The notes below the pieces were generated by a model that saw only the letters and a program-made list of their open reading frames with translations, had not been told where the DNA came from and did no database searches. A program made the position numbers and the translations under genes. This document shows positions 43,460-55,052 of a stretch of 64,000 nucleotides of DNA, piece after piece (within the stretch, counting starts at the first letter, position 1; each line of letters starts with the position of its first letter). This DNA comes from an uncultured Pelagibacteraceae bacterium. Lineage in GTDB: Bacteria; Pseudomonadota; Alphaproteobacteria; Pelagibacterales; Pelagibacteraceae. The stretch lies in assembly GCA_902592715.1 (NCBI GenBank), contig CACJFS010000001.1, positions 1-64,000 on the forward strand. Direction: 5' to 3'.

Positions 43460-45295
43460 TTAACTTTCTAGAAAACTCTTGAGCTGTTTTGATCTACTTG
43501 GGTGCTTTAACTTTCTAAGCGCCTTGGCCTCAATCTGACGAATTCTCTCTCTTGTTACTGAAAACTGTAATCCCACCTCTTCTAAAGTATGGTCGGTATT
43601 CATGCCAACTCCAAACCTCATTCTAAGAACACGTTCTTCTCTTGGGGTTAAAGTTGAAAGTATCTTTGTTGTGGCTTCACTTAAGTTAGACTTAATTGCT
43701 TGCTCAAGAGGTGCTAATGCTTTTGTATCCTCAATAAAGTCACCTAAACTACTATCTTCCTCGTCACCAACTGGTTTCTCAAGTGAAACTGGTTCTTTTG
43801 ATATTTTTAATACTTTCCTTACTTTCTCTAGAGGCATTCTTAATTTTTTTGCGAGTTCTTCTGGCGTGGCTTCTCTTCCAAATTCACTTAAAATTAATCT
43901 CTGAGTTCGTACAATTTTATTAATTGTTTCAATCATGTGGACTGGTATTCTTATAGTTCTGGCTTGATCTGCAATTGATCTTGTTATTGCTTGTCTTATC
44001 CACCATGTTGCGTATGTTGAAAATTTATACCCTCTTCTGTATTCGAATTTATCTACCGCTTTCATTAAACCTATATTTCCTTCTTGTATTAGATCTAAAA
44101 ATTGCAATCCTCTATTAGTATATTTTTTTGCTATAGATATAACTAACCTTAGGTTAGCTTCAACCATCTCTTTTTTTGCAATACGTGATTCTTTTTCACC
44201 TTTTTGAATTCTGCTAACCATTAATTTAAATTCAGTTACAGAAATTCCCAGTTTATTACTTATCTCTATTAATCTATCTCTAATATTTTTAAATTCTATT
44301 TTATGCTTGTTGAAAAATTTTTTCCAAATTTCATTAGTATCTAGAAAACTTCTTAAATTAGGGTTAATTTCATTACCAACATAAAATTTTATAAATTCGT
44401 CTCTAGAAATTTTTTCATTTAATGCTAATCTAAGTAAATTCCCCTCTAATGATACTATTTTACGATTTTCTACATAGTGTTTTTGTACCAAGTCCTCTAA
44501 TACTGATGGTGATAACTGGAGTGTTTTTATATTTTCTAATATATCATCAACTATTTTTTTATAATTTTTTTCTTTAGATGCAGAAAAAGGATTAGAACTC
44601 AAAACACATTCTAGCTTTTCATTCTGATATTTTATTAGCTTATTATAATCTTTTGTTAAATTGTAAACGGTCTGCAAAACTTTTGGTTTTATTTCTGTTT
44701 CCATAGCAGCAAGAGTAGGATTAAATTCATCGTCATCAGAACTGTTGCCTTCGTCATTATTTTGACTATCATTTCCATCATCTGACTTTTTTTGTTTAGC
44801 GCTTTGCCCTGTATCCTCATCTTCCATATAGTTTGTATCAATATCAATTATCTCTCTTACTAGAATTTCATCACTTTGAAGTTTGTTATTCCATTCAAAA
44901 AACTGTTGCGCTGTAATAGGACTTTGTGAGAGAGCATTTAACATGACATCTTTTCCAGCTTCAATTCTCTTAGCAATTGCTATTTCACCTTCTCTAGAAA
45001 GTAGTTCCACCCCCCCCATCTCTCTAAGATACATTCTTATTGGATCATCACTTTTTTCAATTGATTTACCCTCTTCTTTAGAACCATTGTCTTTTTTTCT
45101 TAGAACTTTGAAGTCAGCTTTCTTTTCAACTAATATTATTTTTTCATTAAGAATGTGAATAAATGCCTGCTCCAAATTTTCATTTGATAAATTTCTTTTA
45201 CCTAATGATTTGTTTAGCTCATCATGGGTGATGAATCCTCTATGGACACCCCTGCCCATCAACCTTGCAAATGATTTTGTAATTATACGTTCCAC
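43460..45295 (-). CDS. rpoD: RNA polymerase primary sigma factor (sigma70)
   Basis: The 611-residue housekeeping sigma factor. It has a region 1.1-like N-terminus, region 1.2 [21 protein letters not shown], an acidic non-conserved insert (~170-200), region 2 [61 protein letters not shown] core (near residues 380-440), region 3 and region 4 with the DNA-binding helix [17 protein letters not shown]. Two tRNA genes follow directly. A run of eight G encodes part of the MGGV sequence at 45010-45017. Confidence 0.97.
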   Translation of the reverse strand: MERIITKSFARLMGRGVHRGFITHDELNKSLGKRNLSNENLEQAFIHILNEKIILVEKKADFKVLRKKDNGSKEEGKSIEKSDDPIRMYLREMGGVELLSREGEIAIAKRIEAGKDVMLNALSQSPITAQQFFEWNNKLQSDEILVREIIDIDTNYMEDEDTGQSAKQKKSDDGNDSQNNDEGNSSDDDEFNPTLAAMETEIKPKVLQTVYNLTKDYNKLIKYQNEKLECVLSSNPFSASKEKNYKKIVDDILENIKTLQLSPSVLEDLVQKHYVENRKIVSLEGNLLRLALNEKISRDEFIKFYVGNEINPNLRSFLDTNEIWKKFFNKHKIEFKNIRDRLIEISNKLGISVTEFKLMVSRIQKGEKESRIAKKEMVEANLRLVISIAKKYTNRGLQFLDLIQEGNIGLMKAVDKFEYRRGYKFSTYATWWIRQAITRSIADQARTIRIPVHMIETINKIVRTQRLILSEFGREATPEELAKKLRMPLEKVRKVLKISKEPVSLEKPVGDEEDSSLGDFIEDTKALAPLEQAIKSNLSEATTKILSTLTPREERVLRMRFGVGMNTDHTLEEVGLQFSVTRERIRQIEAKALRKLKHPSRSKQLKSFLES

Positions 45296-45360
45296 AATAA
45301 AAAAGTTCAGAATGTATATAATGCCAAAATTAAAAAAATCTATTGGATTCTGATTTTAAT

Positions 45361-47136
45361 TTAATTGATTTTTTGCAGTTTTTTGAGCTCTTTTAACTCA
45401 TTAAATGTTGCTTCGCTTAAATCTTTTGAAAATCTTGATTCTAAATCTGTAATTCTTAATTCAAGCTCATAATTTTTTAGGTCTCTTATTAATTCAGATA
45501 GAATTTCAAGAATTTTTTGATCATCGTCTAAGTTTTTAACTAATATATGTTTAATGGATGCATATTTAAAAACCCTATCAATCAAACTCTGTTCAATTTT
45601 TAAACTTTCAATATCAGTATTTTCAAAATTATTAGTTTGATTTTTAATTTCTTTAAATAATAACTTATTTTCACTGCTAAATAATTTTACATTTTCAATT
45701 AAGTTAAAATTATCTTTTATAAGGTCAGATTTTTTTAATAAGACATATAAAAAAGAGAATTCTTTAATATCAATAGCTTTTAATGATTTTGTCTCATTAT
45801 AATAGTTTTGAGTTGATTTAAGTGACTTTGTAGGTTTAGTATAATTTTTATTATATTTAAAATTTGTATTTGGTGTTAATTCAGAAACTTTTCCTAGAAA
45901 ATATTCAAGCACATACTTTCTAATAAATTCATCTTTAATAGATGACGAAATTGCTCTTAATTTTTTTTCAAAAATAGCTCTTGACGAAGGGTTGTCGTCC
46001 ATATCTTTAGAATAATGATTAAAGATAAATTTGTGAACAGGCACTGAATTATTTGTAGTAAAATCTTCAAAAAAATCTTTTCCTTTTTCATTAACAAAAC
46101 TATCTGGATCATGATTATCAGGTAAAAATAAAAAAGAAATTTCTTTTTCAGGTTTTAATTCAATAATAGAATTTTCAGCGGCTCTTAAAGCAGCTTTGTA
46201 TCCACTTTCGTCACCATCAAAGCAAACTATAATATGCTGAAAAAATTGGTTCAAAGTTAATATTTGTCTTGTAGTTAAAGAAGTCCCAAGATTAGCAACT
46301 ACATTATCTACTTTATTTTTACTAAGACCAACGACATCCATATAACCTTCAACTAGAAATATTTTATCAACATCGTTTGAAAGTTTTCTAGTAAAATCTA
46401 AATTATAAAGATTTGACCCTTTTTTAAAAAAAGGTGTCTCTGGTGAGTTAATATACTTAGCAAGATATTTATTATCTTTTAAAACTCTTCCTCCAAGTGC
46501 TATCGGGTCACCTGAAATATTATTTATCGGAAAAATTACTCTTTCTCTAAACCTATTTACATATTTTTTTTTGTTTTCATCAAAATAAAATAATCCTGTA
46601 TCTTTGATTTCATTTTCAGTAAATTCTTTAAAAATATCTTCTTTAAATTTTTCATCCTTTGACACATATCCAATTTTAAATTTCTTTACTTCATCAATGG
46701 TTAAACCTCTGTTTTTTAGATAATCCTTTGCATTTTTTGCTAATGGATTTTTAAAAAGATCTTTATGATAAAATTCAACATATTTTGTATATATCAATTT
46801 ATATTTGTTCCACTTTTCTTCTCTGATCTCATCCTCTTTTGAAAATGTATAAGGTCTCATCCCCGCTAAATTTGCAAGATATTTGACTGACTCACCAAAT
46901 TTAAGGTTTTGGGTTTTCATTACAAAATCAAAAATATTTCCATGCTCCGCAGTGCTAAAGCAATGATAAAATTCCTTTTCATCATTTACTGTAAAAGAAG
47001 GTGTTTTTTCAGTCTTAAATGGTGAAAGGCCAACATATTCCTTTCCTCTCTTTTTTAAACTAACAGTTTTTGAAACAACAGTTGAAATTTTTAATCTAGT
47101 TTTTATTTCTTGTAAGTACTCTTTTGGGTATTTCAT
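45361..47136 (-). CDS. dnaG: DNA primase DnaG with degenerate zinc-binding domain
   Basis: Makes RNA primers for replication. The 591-residue protein has the N-terminal CHC2-type domain, the RNA polymerase core with DPIALGGRVL, and TOPRIM motifs LVEGYMDVV and CFDGDESGYKAAL. In the zinc domain the four ligands (Cys, His, Cys, Cys) read Ser38, Lys41, Cys59 and Thr62 (GLSPFKTEKTPSF and HCFSTAEHG), so zinc binding is very unlikely. Its start overlaps the yqeY stop (ATGA). The order yqeY-dnaG-rpoD is a common macromolecular-synthesis arrangement. Confidence 0.95.
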   Translation of the reverse strand: MKYPKEYLQEIKTRLKISTVVSKTVSLKKRGKEYVGLSPFKTEKTPSFTVNDEKEFYHCFSTAEHGNIFDFVMKTQNLKFGESVKYLANLAGMRPYTFSKEDEIREEKWNKYKLIYTKYVEFYHKDLFKNPLAKNAKDYLKNRGLTIDEVKKFKIGYVSKDEKFKEDIFKEFTENEIKDTGLFYFDENKKKYVNRFRERVIFPINNISGDPIALGGRVLKDNKYLAKYINSPETPFFKKGSNLYNLDFTRKLSNDVDKIFLVEGYMDVVGLSKNKVDNVVANLGTSLTTRQILTLNQFFQHIIVCFDGDESGYKAALRAAENSIIELKPEKEISFLFLPDNHDPDSFVNEKGKDFFEDFTTNNSVPVHKFIFNHYSKDMDDNPSSRAIFEKKLRAISSSIKDEFIRKYVLEYFLGKVSELTPNTNFKYNKNYTKPTKSLKSTQNYYNETKSLKAIDIKEFSFLYVLLKKSDLIKDNFNLIENVKLFSSENKLLFKEIKNQTNNFENTDIESLKIEQSLIDRVFKYASIKHILVKNLDDDQKILEILSELIRDLKNYELELRITDLESRFSKDLSEATFNELKELKKLQKIN

Positions 47137-47597
47137 TTTTGATTTAATAATTCTTTTATAATTGCTCCTGCTTTAGAAAAATCTATACTGTCAGCATTAT
47201 TTTTCTTTAATTCACCCATAACTTTTCCCATATCCTTAAGTGAGTTTGCGCCTGTTGATTTAATTACTTCCTCACAAATTTTCTTAGTATCCTCCTGGCT
47301 AATCTGTTTAGGTAAATATTGGCTAATTATTCCAACTTCTTGTTCTTCTATATCCTGAAGATCCTTACGATTATTTTTTTTATACAATTCGATCGATTCG
47401 CTACGCTGTTTAATCATTTTTTTTAATAACTTCTTAATATCTTCATTATCTGTCTCTTTTTTTTCTGCCCCAGATCTATTGTTAATATCTAAATCTTTAA
47501 TACCAGATAAAATTAACCTGTAAGTTGATATTTTATTTTTATCTTTAGCTTTTAAAGCTGTTTTGTAGTCTGACTCTATACTTTCTCTTAGTGACAT
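47133..47597 (-). CDS. yqeY: GatB/YqeY domain protein
   Basis: A 154-residue helical protein homologous to the C-terminal tRNA-binding tail of GatB. Recognised by KKMIKQRSESIELYKK, EEQEVGIISQYLPKQIS and KDMGKVMGELKK. The function of free-standing YqeY is not settled; a tRNA-related role is assumed. The frame extends to 47678, but the family N-terminus MSLRESIESDYKTALK begins at 47597. It is coupled to dnaG. Confidence 0.9.
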   Translation of the reverse strand: MSLRESIESDYKTALKAKDKNKISTYRLILSGIKDLDINNRSGAEKKETDNEDIKKLLKKMIKQRSESIELYKKNNRKDLQDIEEQEVGIISQYLPKQISQEDTKKICEEVIKSTGANSLKDMGKVMGELKKNNADSIDFSKAGAIIKELLNQK

Positions 47598-47670
47598 ATT
47601 TAATTTTAGCGTATTAAGAATATTCTTCAAAAAGAAAAATATTTTTTTTACAAAATATACATTAGATGTG

Positions 47671-47699
47671 TTGCGCAAAAAAAGGTTTTATTGTATAGA
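47671..47699 (+). promoter_or_regulatory. Candidate promoter of carAB
   Basis: TTGCGC (47671-47676), a 17-base spacer and TATAGA (47694-47699) precede the carA TTG start by 21 bases, placing transcription near 47706. Confidence 0.5.
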
Positions 47700-47720
47700 C
47701 CTTTAACTCATGAGTTGTAA

Positions 47721-48914
47721 TTGAACAAAAAACAAAAAAAAAAAATTGCAATTAAACATCAATTTTCCACAGGCATTTTAGTTCTAGATAATAAGCTAGT
47801 TTTTAGAGGTATTGGACTCGGATATCAGGGAACTTCAACTGGAGAGGTTTGTTTCAATACATCTTTAACAGGATATCAGGAAATTATATCAGACCCATCA
47901 TATGCTGGACAAATTATAAACTTTACATTTCCTCATATTGGAAACGTTGGAACCAATAATGAGGATTTAGAGTCTGATAAAATTTGGACAAAAGGTGTAA
48001 TATTTAATTCCGAAATTACTTCTCCATCAAATTATAGAGCATTACAGTCATTAGATAAATGGCTTAAAAAAAATCAAATCGTTGGGTTAACTGGATTAGA
48101 TACTAGAAGCTTAACAAACTTTATTAGAGATAAGGGTGCTCCAAAAGGTACTATTACAAATAATAAAAAAGGTAAATTTAATATTAAAAAACTAACCAAT
48201 ATGTCAGTTAAATGGCCTGGCTTAAATGGATTAGATCTTGCAAAAGAAGTATCAACAAAAAAAACTTATTTATGGAAAGGGTTTAAAACGTGGAAAAAGG
48301 ATGTCGGATATCAAAAGAATACAAAAATGAAATTTAAAATTATCGCAGTTGATTATGGAATTAAGAAAAATATTTTAAGATATTTCTCAGATTATAACTG
48401 TGAGGTAAAGGTAGTCTCTTGTAAGTTGACTGCTAATGAAATTGTGAAATTAAAACCTGATGGTATTTTTTTATCAAATGGGCCTGGAGATCCAGCGGCT
48501 ACTGGAAAATATGCAATTGATACTGTTCAAAAATTGATTAAATTAAATTATCCTATATTTGGAATTTGCCTTGGTCATCAAATTTTAGCTTTAGCTTTAA
48601 ATGCAAAAACAAAAAAAATGAAATTAGGTCACAGAGGTGCTAACCATCCAGTCAAAAATTTAATTAATAATTCAGTTGAGATTACAAGTCAAAATCATGG
48701 ATTTGTTGTTATAGAAAAAAGCTTATCTAAAAAAATTCAAATCACTCATAAGTCACTTTTTGACGATACTATTGAAGGGATAAGATTAAAAAACAAACCT
48801 GTCTTTTCTGTTCAGTATCATCCAGAAGCAAATCCTGGACCTCAAGATAGTCAATATTTATTCAACAACTTTATTCAAAATGTAAAAAAACATGCCAAAA
48901 AGAAAAGACATTAA
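47721..48914 (+). CDS. carA: Carbamoyl-phosphate synthase small subunit (glutaminase)
   Basis: Releases ammonia from glutamine and feeds it to CarB for carbamoyl phosphate, used in pyrimidine and arginine synthesis. The 397-residue protein has the CarA N-terminal domain ([21 protein letters not shown]) and a class I glutaminase with the nucleophile in [10 protein letters not shown] and the catalytic HPE in YHPEANPG. The only suitable start is TTG at 47721; the nearby upstream ATG (47710) runs into a stop. It overlaps carB by 23 bases. Confidence 0.95.
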   Translation: MNKKQKKKIAIKHQFSTGILVLDNKLVFRGIGLGYQGTSTGEVCFNTSLTGYQEIISDPSYAGQIINFTFPHIGNVGTNNEDLESDKIWTKGVIFNSEITSPSNYRALQSLDKWLKKNQIVGLTGLDTRSLTNFIRDKGAPKGTITNNKKGKFNIKKLTNMSVKWPGLNGLDLAKEVSTKKTYLWKGFKTWKKDVGYQKNTKMKFKIIAVDYGIKKNILRYFSDYNCEVKVVSCKLTANEIVKLKPDGIFLSNGPGDPAATGKYAIDTVQKLIKLNYPIFGICLGHQILALALNAKTKKMKLGHRGANHPVKNLINNSVEITSQNHGFVVIEKSLSKKIQITHKSLFDDTIEGIRLKNKPVFSVQYHPEANPGPQDSQYLFNNFIQNVKKHAKKKRH

Positions 48915-51900
48915 AAAAATATTAGTCATTGGAGCAGGGCCAATAATAATTGGACAAGCATGTGAATTTGATTATTCAGGTACACAAGCTTGTAAGGCTC
49001 TTAAAGATGAAGGTTTTGAGGTAGTTTTAATAAATTCAAATCCTGCAACTATTATGACTGATCCTGGAGTTGCTGATAAAACCTATATTGAACCCATAAC
49101 AATTCCTGTTTTAGAAGAAGTCATTAAAAAAGAAAAACCTAACGCAATTTTACCAACAATGGGGGGACAGACCGCATTAAATTTAGCAATAAGTGCTGAA
49201 AAAGCTGGACTACTAAAAAAATACAAAATTGAATTAATAGGCGCAAAGTCCAAAGCAATAGAAAATGCAGAAGATCGTAAAAAATTTAGAAAAAATATGT
49301 CTGACATTGGCTTAGATCTACCTAAATCAAAGATCTTAAATAATTTTAAAGATGCAGCTAAATGTTTAAAAGAAATTGGTTTACCAGCGATTATAAGACC
49401 CTCTTTTACATTGGGAGGCTTAGGTGGAGGAATAGCTAAAAATAAAAAAGATTTCTATAAACTTGTCAAGACTGGGATGAATGAGTCTCCTCAAAATCAA
49501 GTTTTAATTGAAGAGTCGTTAGAAGGTTGGAAAGAATTTGAAATGGAAGTTGTGAGGGACAAAAATGATAACTGCATAATTATTTGTTCAATTGAGAATG
49601 TAGATCCAATGGGTATCCATACAGGAGACTCTATCACAGTTGCTCCAGCTTTAACCTTAACTGATAAAGAATACCAGGTCATGAGAAATGCATCTATCGC
49701 CTGCTTGAGAAAAATTGGAGTTGAAACAGGGGGATCAAATGTTCAGTTTGCGATAAATCCTAGAAATGGAAGAATGGTTATAATAGAAATGAATCCAAGA
49801 GTATCAAGGTCCTCTGCTCTCGCATCAAAAGCAACAGGTTTCCCGATCGCTAAAGTAGCAGCTAAACTTGCGGTGGGATACACTTTGGATGAATTAAAAA
49901 ATGAAATTACAAAAGTAACTCCTGCTTCATTCGAACCAACAATTGATTATGTTGTTACAAAAATACCGAGATTTACATTTGAAAAATTTTCGGATACTAA
50001 AGCAGTTTTAGGTACATCAATGAGATCTGTTGGTGAAGCAATGGCAATTGGAAGAAACTTCAAAGAATCTTTTCAAAAAGCCTTGATATCTTTAGAAACA
50101 GGATTTTCCGGATTAGATAATATTTTTAATTATTCAAAAAAAGATATTTTGAAAAATTTAAAGACCAATATTCCAAATAGATTAATATTAATTGCTGAAG
50201 CTTTTAGAAAAAATATTTCATTAGATAAAATCTATAAATTATCAAATGTTGATCCTTGGTTCCTAAATCAAATTAAGGATTTAGTAGACGAAGAAAAAAA
50301 TATAAAAAAGAAGGGTTTGCCTAAAACATATAATGAATTTAATAGAATAAAATCTATTGGCTTTTCAGATAAAAAGTTATCAAAAATAACAGGAATAAAA
50401 GAACAAATTGTTAGATCTAAAAGGGTTGCACTAAAAGTTTTACCTGTATTTAAAAAAGTAGATACTTGTGCAGCAGAATTTAAATCCTTTACTCCATATA
50501 TGTACTCTACATACCAAAGAAACTTTTCATTAAATACAGAGTGTGAGTCAAATCCTAGCAATAAGAAGAAAATAATAATACTAGGAGGAGGACCAAATAG
50601 AATTGGACAAGGAATAGAGTTTGATTATTGTTGTTGTCAAGCTAGCTTTTCTTTAAAAGATGCTGGGTTTGAAACAATAATGGTCAATTGTAACCCTGAA
50701 ACAGTATCAACAGACTATGACACCAGTGATAGACTATATTTTGAGCCACTGGTTGAAGAATACGTTCAAAACATAATTCTAAAAGAAAAATCAAATGGTA
50801 ATCTGATAGGTGTTATTGCTCAATTTGGAGGTCAAACTCCAATTAAATTAGCAAAATTCTTACATGAGAATAAATTACCAATACTTGGTACTCAATATAC
50901 TTCAATTGATCTTGCAGAAGACAGAGATAGATTTAGAGATCTATTGATTAAATTAAATTTAAAACAAGCAGAAAGCGGAATTGCTAACAAATTTGATCAA
51001 GCAATTAAAATAAGCGAAAAAATTGGACTACCTGTTGTTGTTAGACCTTCATATGTTTTAGGTGGAAGAGCAATGGAAATTGTACATGATAAAAGCCAGC
51101 TTAAAAAATTTATTAATGAGGCTTTTAAAGCTTCAGAACAAAATCCTATTTTAATCGATAAATTTATAGATCACGCAATGGAAGTTGATGTAGACGCTAT
51201 CTCAGATGGTAAAGATGTTTATGTTGCTGGTATTATGCAGCACATTGAAGAAGCGGGTGTACATTCTGGAGACTCTGCTTGTTGTCTACCCCCAGTTTCT
51301 ATCAAGGATAATCTTTTAAAAGAAATTAAAATTCAAACGAGAAAATTAGCTTTAGCGTTAAAAGTTAAAGGACTTTTAAATATTCAATTTGCAATTAAGA
51401 AAGATGAAATATTTGTTATTGAAGTAAATCCAAGAGCCAGTAGGACAGTTCCATTTGTATCAAAAGCTAATGGGATACCATTGGCCAAAATTGCATCAAG
51501 AATAATGGCAGGTGAAAAACTTTCAAAATATAAATTGAAATATAAAACGAATAAAAAGTTTGCTGTCAAAGAGGCTGTATTTCCATTTAACAAATTTCCA
51601 GACAGTGATTTATTACTTGGACCAGAGATGAAATCAACAGGTGAAGTTATGGGATTTGATGACGATTTTGGAATGGCAATTGCTAAAAGTCAAATTGCTG
51701 CATCAAACTCATTACCTACCAAAGGTTTGACTTTTTTATCAGTTAAAGACTCCCACAAACAAGAGATTATTGGCGTTGCTCAAAGACTTGTAAAACTTGG
51801 ATTTACTTTATCAGCTACTAAAGGAACAGCAGATATTTTAATAAAGAATGGAATGAAATGTAGAAAAATCAACAAAGTAAGTAGTGGCAAACCTCATATA

Positions 51901-52116
51901 GTAGATATTTTAAATTCTAAAAAAATTGCTTTAGTTATAAATACGGGTGGTGGAAATACTGAAAGCAGAATTAATGATGCTTTAGCTTTAAGAAGAGGAA
52001 CTTTGGCAAACAAAATTCCTTATTGTACCAATATGTCAACAGCCTATTCATTTTTAGAGGCAATAAATTCATTAAAGACAAAAAAATTAAAGGTCAAATC
52101 CCTTCAAGAAAACTAG
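48892..52116 (+). CDS. carB: Carbamoyl-phosphate synthase large subunit
   Basis: A 1,074-residue duplicated ATP-grasp enzyme that makes carbamoyl phosphate from bicarbonate, ammonia and two ATP. Both halves are complete: first half [19 protein letters not shown] and [12 protein letters not shown], second half [18 protein letters not shown] and [12 protein letters not shown], with matching [12 protein letters not shown] and [12 protein letters not shown] metal sites. The C-terminal MGS-like allosteric domain ([30 protein letters not shown]) is present. It converges with the ATP-grasp gene, four-base overlap. Confidence 0.98.
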   Translation: MPKRKDIKKILVIGAGPIIIGQACEFDYSGTQACKALKDEGFEVVLINSNPATIMTDPGVADKTYIEPITIPVLEEVIKKEKPNAILPTMGGQTALNLAISAEKAGLLKKYKIELIGAKSKAIENAEDRKKFRKNMSDIGLDLPKSKILNNFKDAAKCLKEIGLPAIIRPSFTLGGLGGGIAKNKKDFYKLVKTGMNESPQNQVLIEESLEGWKEFEMEVVRDKNDNCIIICSIENVDPMGIHTGDSITVAPALTLTDKEYQVMRNASIACLRKIGVETGGSNVQFAINPRNGRMVIIEMNPRVSRSSALASKATGFPIAKVAAKLAVGYTLDELKNEITKVTPASFEPTIDYVVTKIPRFTFEKFSDTKAVLGTSMRSVGEAMAIGRNFKESFQKALISLETGFSGLDNIFNYSKKDILKNLKTNIPNRLILIAEAFRKNISLDKIYKLSNVDPWFLNQIKDLVDEEKNIKKKGLPKTYNEFNRIKSIGFSDKKLSKITGIKEQIVRSKRVALKVLPVFKKVDTCAAEFKSFTPYMYSTYQRNFSLNTECESNPSNKKKIIILGGGPNRIGQGIEFDYCCCQASFSLKDAGFETIMVNCNPETVSTDYDTSDRLYFEPLVEEYVQNIILKEKSNGNLIGVIAQFGGQTPIKLAKFLHENKLPILGTQYTSIDLAEDRDRFRDLLIKLNLKQAESGIANKFDQAIKISEKIGLPVVVRPSYVLGGRAMEIVHDKSQLKKFINEAFKASEQNPILIDKFIDHAMEVDVDAISDGKDVYVAGIMQHIEEAGVHSGDSACCLPPVSIKDNLLKEIKIQTRKLALALKVKGLLNIQFAIKKDEIFVIEVNPRASRTVPFVSKANGIPLAKIASRIMAGEKLSKYKLKYKTNKKFAVKEAVFPFNKFPDSDLLLGPEMKSTGEVMGFDDDFGMAIAKSQIAASNSLPTKGLTFLSVKDSHKQEIIGVAQRLVKLGFTLSATKGTADILIKNGMKCRKINKVSSGKPHIVDILNSKKIALVINTGGGNTESRINDALALRRGTLANKIPYCTNMSTAYSFLEAINSLKTKKLKVKSLQEN

Positions 52117-53558
52117 GTTTCAACAACCATTGTATCTTTTGAGCCGCCACCTTGTGAACTATTTACAATAGTACTTCCTTTCCTTAAGGCAACTCTGGTC
52201 AGTCCTCCCATTGTAACATAAGTAGACTTACCATTTAATATAAACGGCCTTAAATCTAAATGCCTAGGCTCTATTCCATTTTCAGAGATTGTTGGAATTG
52301 TTGATAATATCTCCAAAGGTTGTGCTACAAATTCTCTTGGATTTTGTTTAATTTTTTTTATCATTTCTTCTCTCTCTTTTTTTGGAGCTTTAGGACCTAT
52401 CATTATCCCATACCCTCCAGAGGCATTTGCAGGTTTAACAACCAACTTAGATATATTTTCAATAACGTGCTGTCTGTGAACTTTATTTTCACATAAAAAT
52501 GTTTCTACTTGATTTAATTTTGGCTGTTCCCCTAAATAGTAAACAATCATTTTGTTTACATAAGCGTAAACAGCTTTATCATCTGCTACACCAGTTCCAA
52601 TTGCATTAATTATTCCAACATTACCTTTTTTCCAACTTTTAAATAATCCTGGTACTCCAATAAGAGAACTTTTGTTAAACACTCTTGGATCAAGAAATGT
52701 GTCATCTAATCTTCGATATATACAATCAACTTTTAATTTACCTTTAACAGTTTTCATATAAACATTATCATTTTCAACAAAAAGATCTTTACCCTCTACA
52801 AGAGCTATTCCCATTTGTTCAGCCAAGAACGAGTGTTCAAAATAAGCAGAGTTATAAATACCTGGTGTCAAAACAACCATATGAGGATTATCTGTTTTTT
52901 TTGGAATACACTCAACCATACTTTGGTAGAGTTTATTAGAATATTGATGAACTGATGAAACTTTATACCTTGTAAATAATTCTGGGAATACATCCCTCAT
53001 AACCATTCTATTTTCTAACATGTATGAAACACCAGATGGTACACGTAGATTGTCTTCAAGGACTAAATACTCTCCATTATAATTTCTTATTAAATCTATA
53101 CCTGAAATGTTTGCCCAAGCTTTATATTTTGGAGAAAAACCTTCACATTCTTTCAAATAGTATGGTGAATTAAATATCAAATCCTTAGGTATAACTTTAT
53201 CCTTAAAAATTTTTTTCTTGTTATAAACGTCATCAATAAACAAATTTAATGCTTTAACCCTTTGGGTTAATCCTCTTGATATTTTATTCCATTGAGACTT
53301 AGGTATAATTCTAGGGATAATATCTAATGGCCACTTTTTTTCCTCTGCTCTATTATTTGCGGCATAAACTCTAAAATTTATACCTCTGGCACTTATTGTG
53401 CTTTGACAATTTTTTTCAATTTCCTGTAGTTTTTTTTTTCCGTGTCTTTCTAGAATACCAGACATTATTCTAGCATGCTTTCTAAGTTTATTATCCTCTG
53501 TCAAATATCCGTCATATGCGGACTTAGCATCATAGTTTTTCCAGAATGGAGTGACCAT
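52113..53558 (-). CDS. Circularly permuted type-2 ATP-grasp protein (Anbu-associated)
   Basis: A 481-residue protein of the DUF404/DUF407 type with a circularly permuted ATP-grasp fold, predicted to form amide or peptide bonds. Visible are YDEF-type N-terminal helices ([21 protein letters not shown]), [51 protein letters not shown] and [11 protein letters not shown]. Such genes usually sit with an alpha-E domain gene, a transglutaminase-like peptidase and the Anbu protease, and are proposed to make and degrade a small peptide. Here only Anbu, 106 bases away on the opposite strand, is nearby. Confidence 0.9.
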   Translation of the reverse strand: MVTPFWKNYDAKSAYDGYLTEDNKLRKHARIMSGILERHGKKKLQEIEKNCQSTISARGINFRVYAANNRAEEKKWPLDIIPRIIPKSQWNKISRGLTQRVKALNLFIDDVYNKKKIFKDKVIPKDLIFNSPYYLKECEGFSPKYKAWANISGIDLIRNYNGEYLVLEDNLRVPSGVSYMLENRMVMRDVFPELFTRYKVSSVHQYSNKLYQSMVECIPKKTDNPHMVVLTPGIYNSAYFEHSFLAEQMGIALVEGKDLFVENDNVYMKTVKGKLKVDCIYRRLDDTFLDPRVFNKSSLIGVPGLFKSWKKGNVGIINAIGTGVADDKAVYAYVNKMIVYYLGEQPKLNQVETFLCENKVHRQHVIENISKLVVKPANASGGYGIMIGPKAPKKEREEMIKKIKQNPREFVAQPLEILSTIPTISENGIEPRHLDLRPFILNGKSTYVTMGGLTRVALRKGSTIVNSSQGGGSKDTMVVET

Positions 53559-53664
53559 TAGGACATTTTTTAATAAATTATTTTACAAAACAATTGCTAA
53601 AAGCAAATAACAGCTATGTCGTAAAATGTTTGAAAAATCTGGCTTTTTTAAATAAGAATTACGT

Positions 53665-54390
53665 ATGACATATTGTATAGGAATTAAAACAAATGAAGGA
53701 TTGGTATTTGCATCAGACTCAAGGACTAATGCTGGTTTAGATAACGTGAACATATATTCTAAAATGTTTACGCATGATGTTGGGGATAGGACAATAGTAA
53801 TTGTTACATCAGGAAATTTAGGAACATCACAGGCAGTTTATAAATCAATTGAAAAAGATTTAAAAAGTGAGTCTGGTATAATGAATTTAAATACCTGTAG
53901 AGATTTTGAGCAAGTAGCTTCATATGTTGGATCTTTAAATATTGAGCATTCTTCTCCTCAAGGAATTAACACTGATAATGTACTTTTAGGTTCAACTTTT
54001 ATTATTGGTGGACAAATAAAAGGCCAAAAAACAGAACTGTATCTTATTTATCCTCAAGGAAATTACATTAGACCTGCAGATAGTAAACCTTATCTTGTTA
54101 TTGGTGAAGTTAAATATGGAAAACCAATTCTTGATAGAGTTATTAAACCAGATGTATCAATTGGTGACGCTTCAAGATGTGCATTGATTTCAATGGACTC
54201 AACTTTGAAAAGTGATTTAACTGTTGGACCACCAATAGATTTTGCAATTTATAAGAAAGATGAAAATAAATTAGCCTCTTTAAAATGTCTAAGTATAAAT
54301 GATGAGGATTATTCGAAAGTTTGTAATACTTGGTCTGAGGGAATTTTTAAAGTTTTTGATACTTTTCCTAGATTCGATTGGGAAGACTAA
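53665..54390 (+). CDS. Anbu-type proteasome-like protease
   Basis: A 241-residue Ntn-hydrolase related to proteasome beta subunits and HslV. The sequence starts MTYCIGIKTNEGLVFASDSRTNAG, so Thr2 becomes the N-terminal nucleophile after Met removal, with the Asp17-region and a lysine (near 33) typical of the family. VGDRTIVIVTSGNLGTSQAV and IDFAIYKKDEN fit the Anbu (ancestral beta subunit) group. It is self-assembling and lacks an ATPase partner here. The 106-base divergent region to the ATP-grasp gene may hold a shared promoter, though no strong boxes are seen. It overlaps the oxygenase gene 3' end by four bases. Confidence 0.9.
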   Translation: MTYCIGIKTNEGLVFASDSRTNAGLDNVNIYSKMFTHDVGDRTIVIVTSGNLGTSQAVYKSIEKDLKSESGIMNLNTCRDFEQVASYVGSLNIEHSSPQGINTDNVLLGSTFIIGGQIKGQKTELYLIYPQGNYIRPADSKPYLVIGEVKYGKPILDRVIKPDVSIGDASRCALISMDSTLKSDLTVGPPIDFAIYKKDENKLASLKCLSINDEDYSKVCNTWSEGIFKVFDTFPRFDWED

Positions 54391-55052
54391 TCTTCTACCT
54401 TCCAATCAGTTTTAAAAGTAACATAATTTACTTGTAAGCATCTTCTCTCCTTAATTATTTCTTTTTTTTCCATTCCATGCCAAGTATCGGGTCCACTAGA
54501 AAAAAAATATCCATAATTATCTTTATAAGGCAATGTTTTTATAAGCTTCAAGTCACTGTCATAAAAATCAGTTCCTAAATCCTCACTTTCATTATGTTTA
54601 TTAACAAATAATAAACACGACATAAGTTTCTCTTTGATATCGCAATGTGGTTTTAACCAGAAACCTTCTCGATCACAAATCACTTCAACTCTTACATGGG
54701 AATTTGATAGGTCTTTATTAATTAATTCAGATATTTTTTGATATGTTTTTTTATTTTGAAGTTCTTTAATTAGATTAGTAAGTCCTGGGAATTCATTAGA
54801 ATTTTCCTTGGTTATAAAACATCTAAATTTTAAGGCCTTACCACCATCTGAAATACCTTCCCTAAATTTTCCTTCTCCTCCATCTATAGCTCTAGTACCA
54901 TCATAATTGAGATTATGTTTTGCAGGATCGGTGATATCAGCTAAAACTATTTCATTTATTTGTTCATCTGTAAGAGGCTTGTTTAATTCCCAATGTACAA
55001 AAGGACTTTCAAATTTTTTTGAGTCATTAAGAATGGAATTTAAATAGGACAT
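54387..55052 (-). CDS. 2OG-Fe(II) oxygenase-like protein
   Basis: A 221-residue protein with the iron facial triad expected for 2-oxoglutarate/Fe(II) dioxygenases: KPHCDIKEK (HxD), then GPDTWHGME (distal His) and a following ERRCLQVNYV with the 2OG-binding Arg. Closest in feel to the prolyl-4-hydroxylase-like Fe2OG superfamily; the substrate is unknown. Its start shares base 55052 with the ELM1-like gene stop, so the two are co-translated and may act on the same envelope process (inference). Confidence 0.65.
   Translation of the reverse strand: MSYLNSILNDSKKFESPFVHWELNKPLTDEQINEIVLADITDPAKHNLNYDGTRAIDGGEGKFREGISDGGKALKFRCFITKENSNEFPGLTNLIKELQNKKTYQKISELINKDLSNSHVRVEVICDREGFWLKPHCDIKEKLMSCLLFVNKHNESEDLGTDFYDSDLKLIKTLPYKDNYGYFFSSGPDTWHGMEKKEIIKERRCLQVNYVTFKTDWKVED

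Noticed and set aside
47680..47708. AAAGG...CCTTT inverted repeat near yqeY/carA as a terminator
   Set aside because: It lies between divergent genes, where no transcript ends; it overlaps the better-supported carAB promoter.
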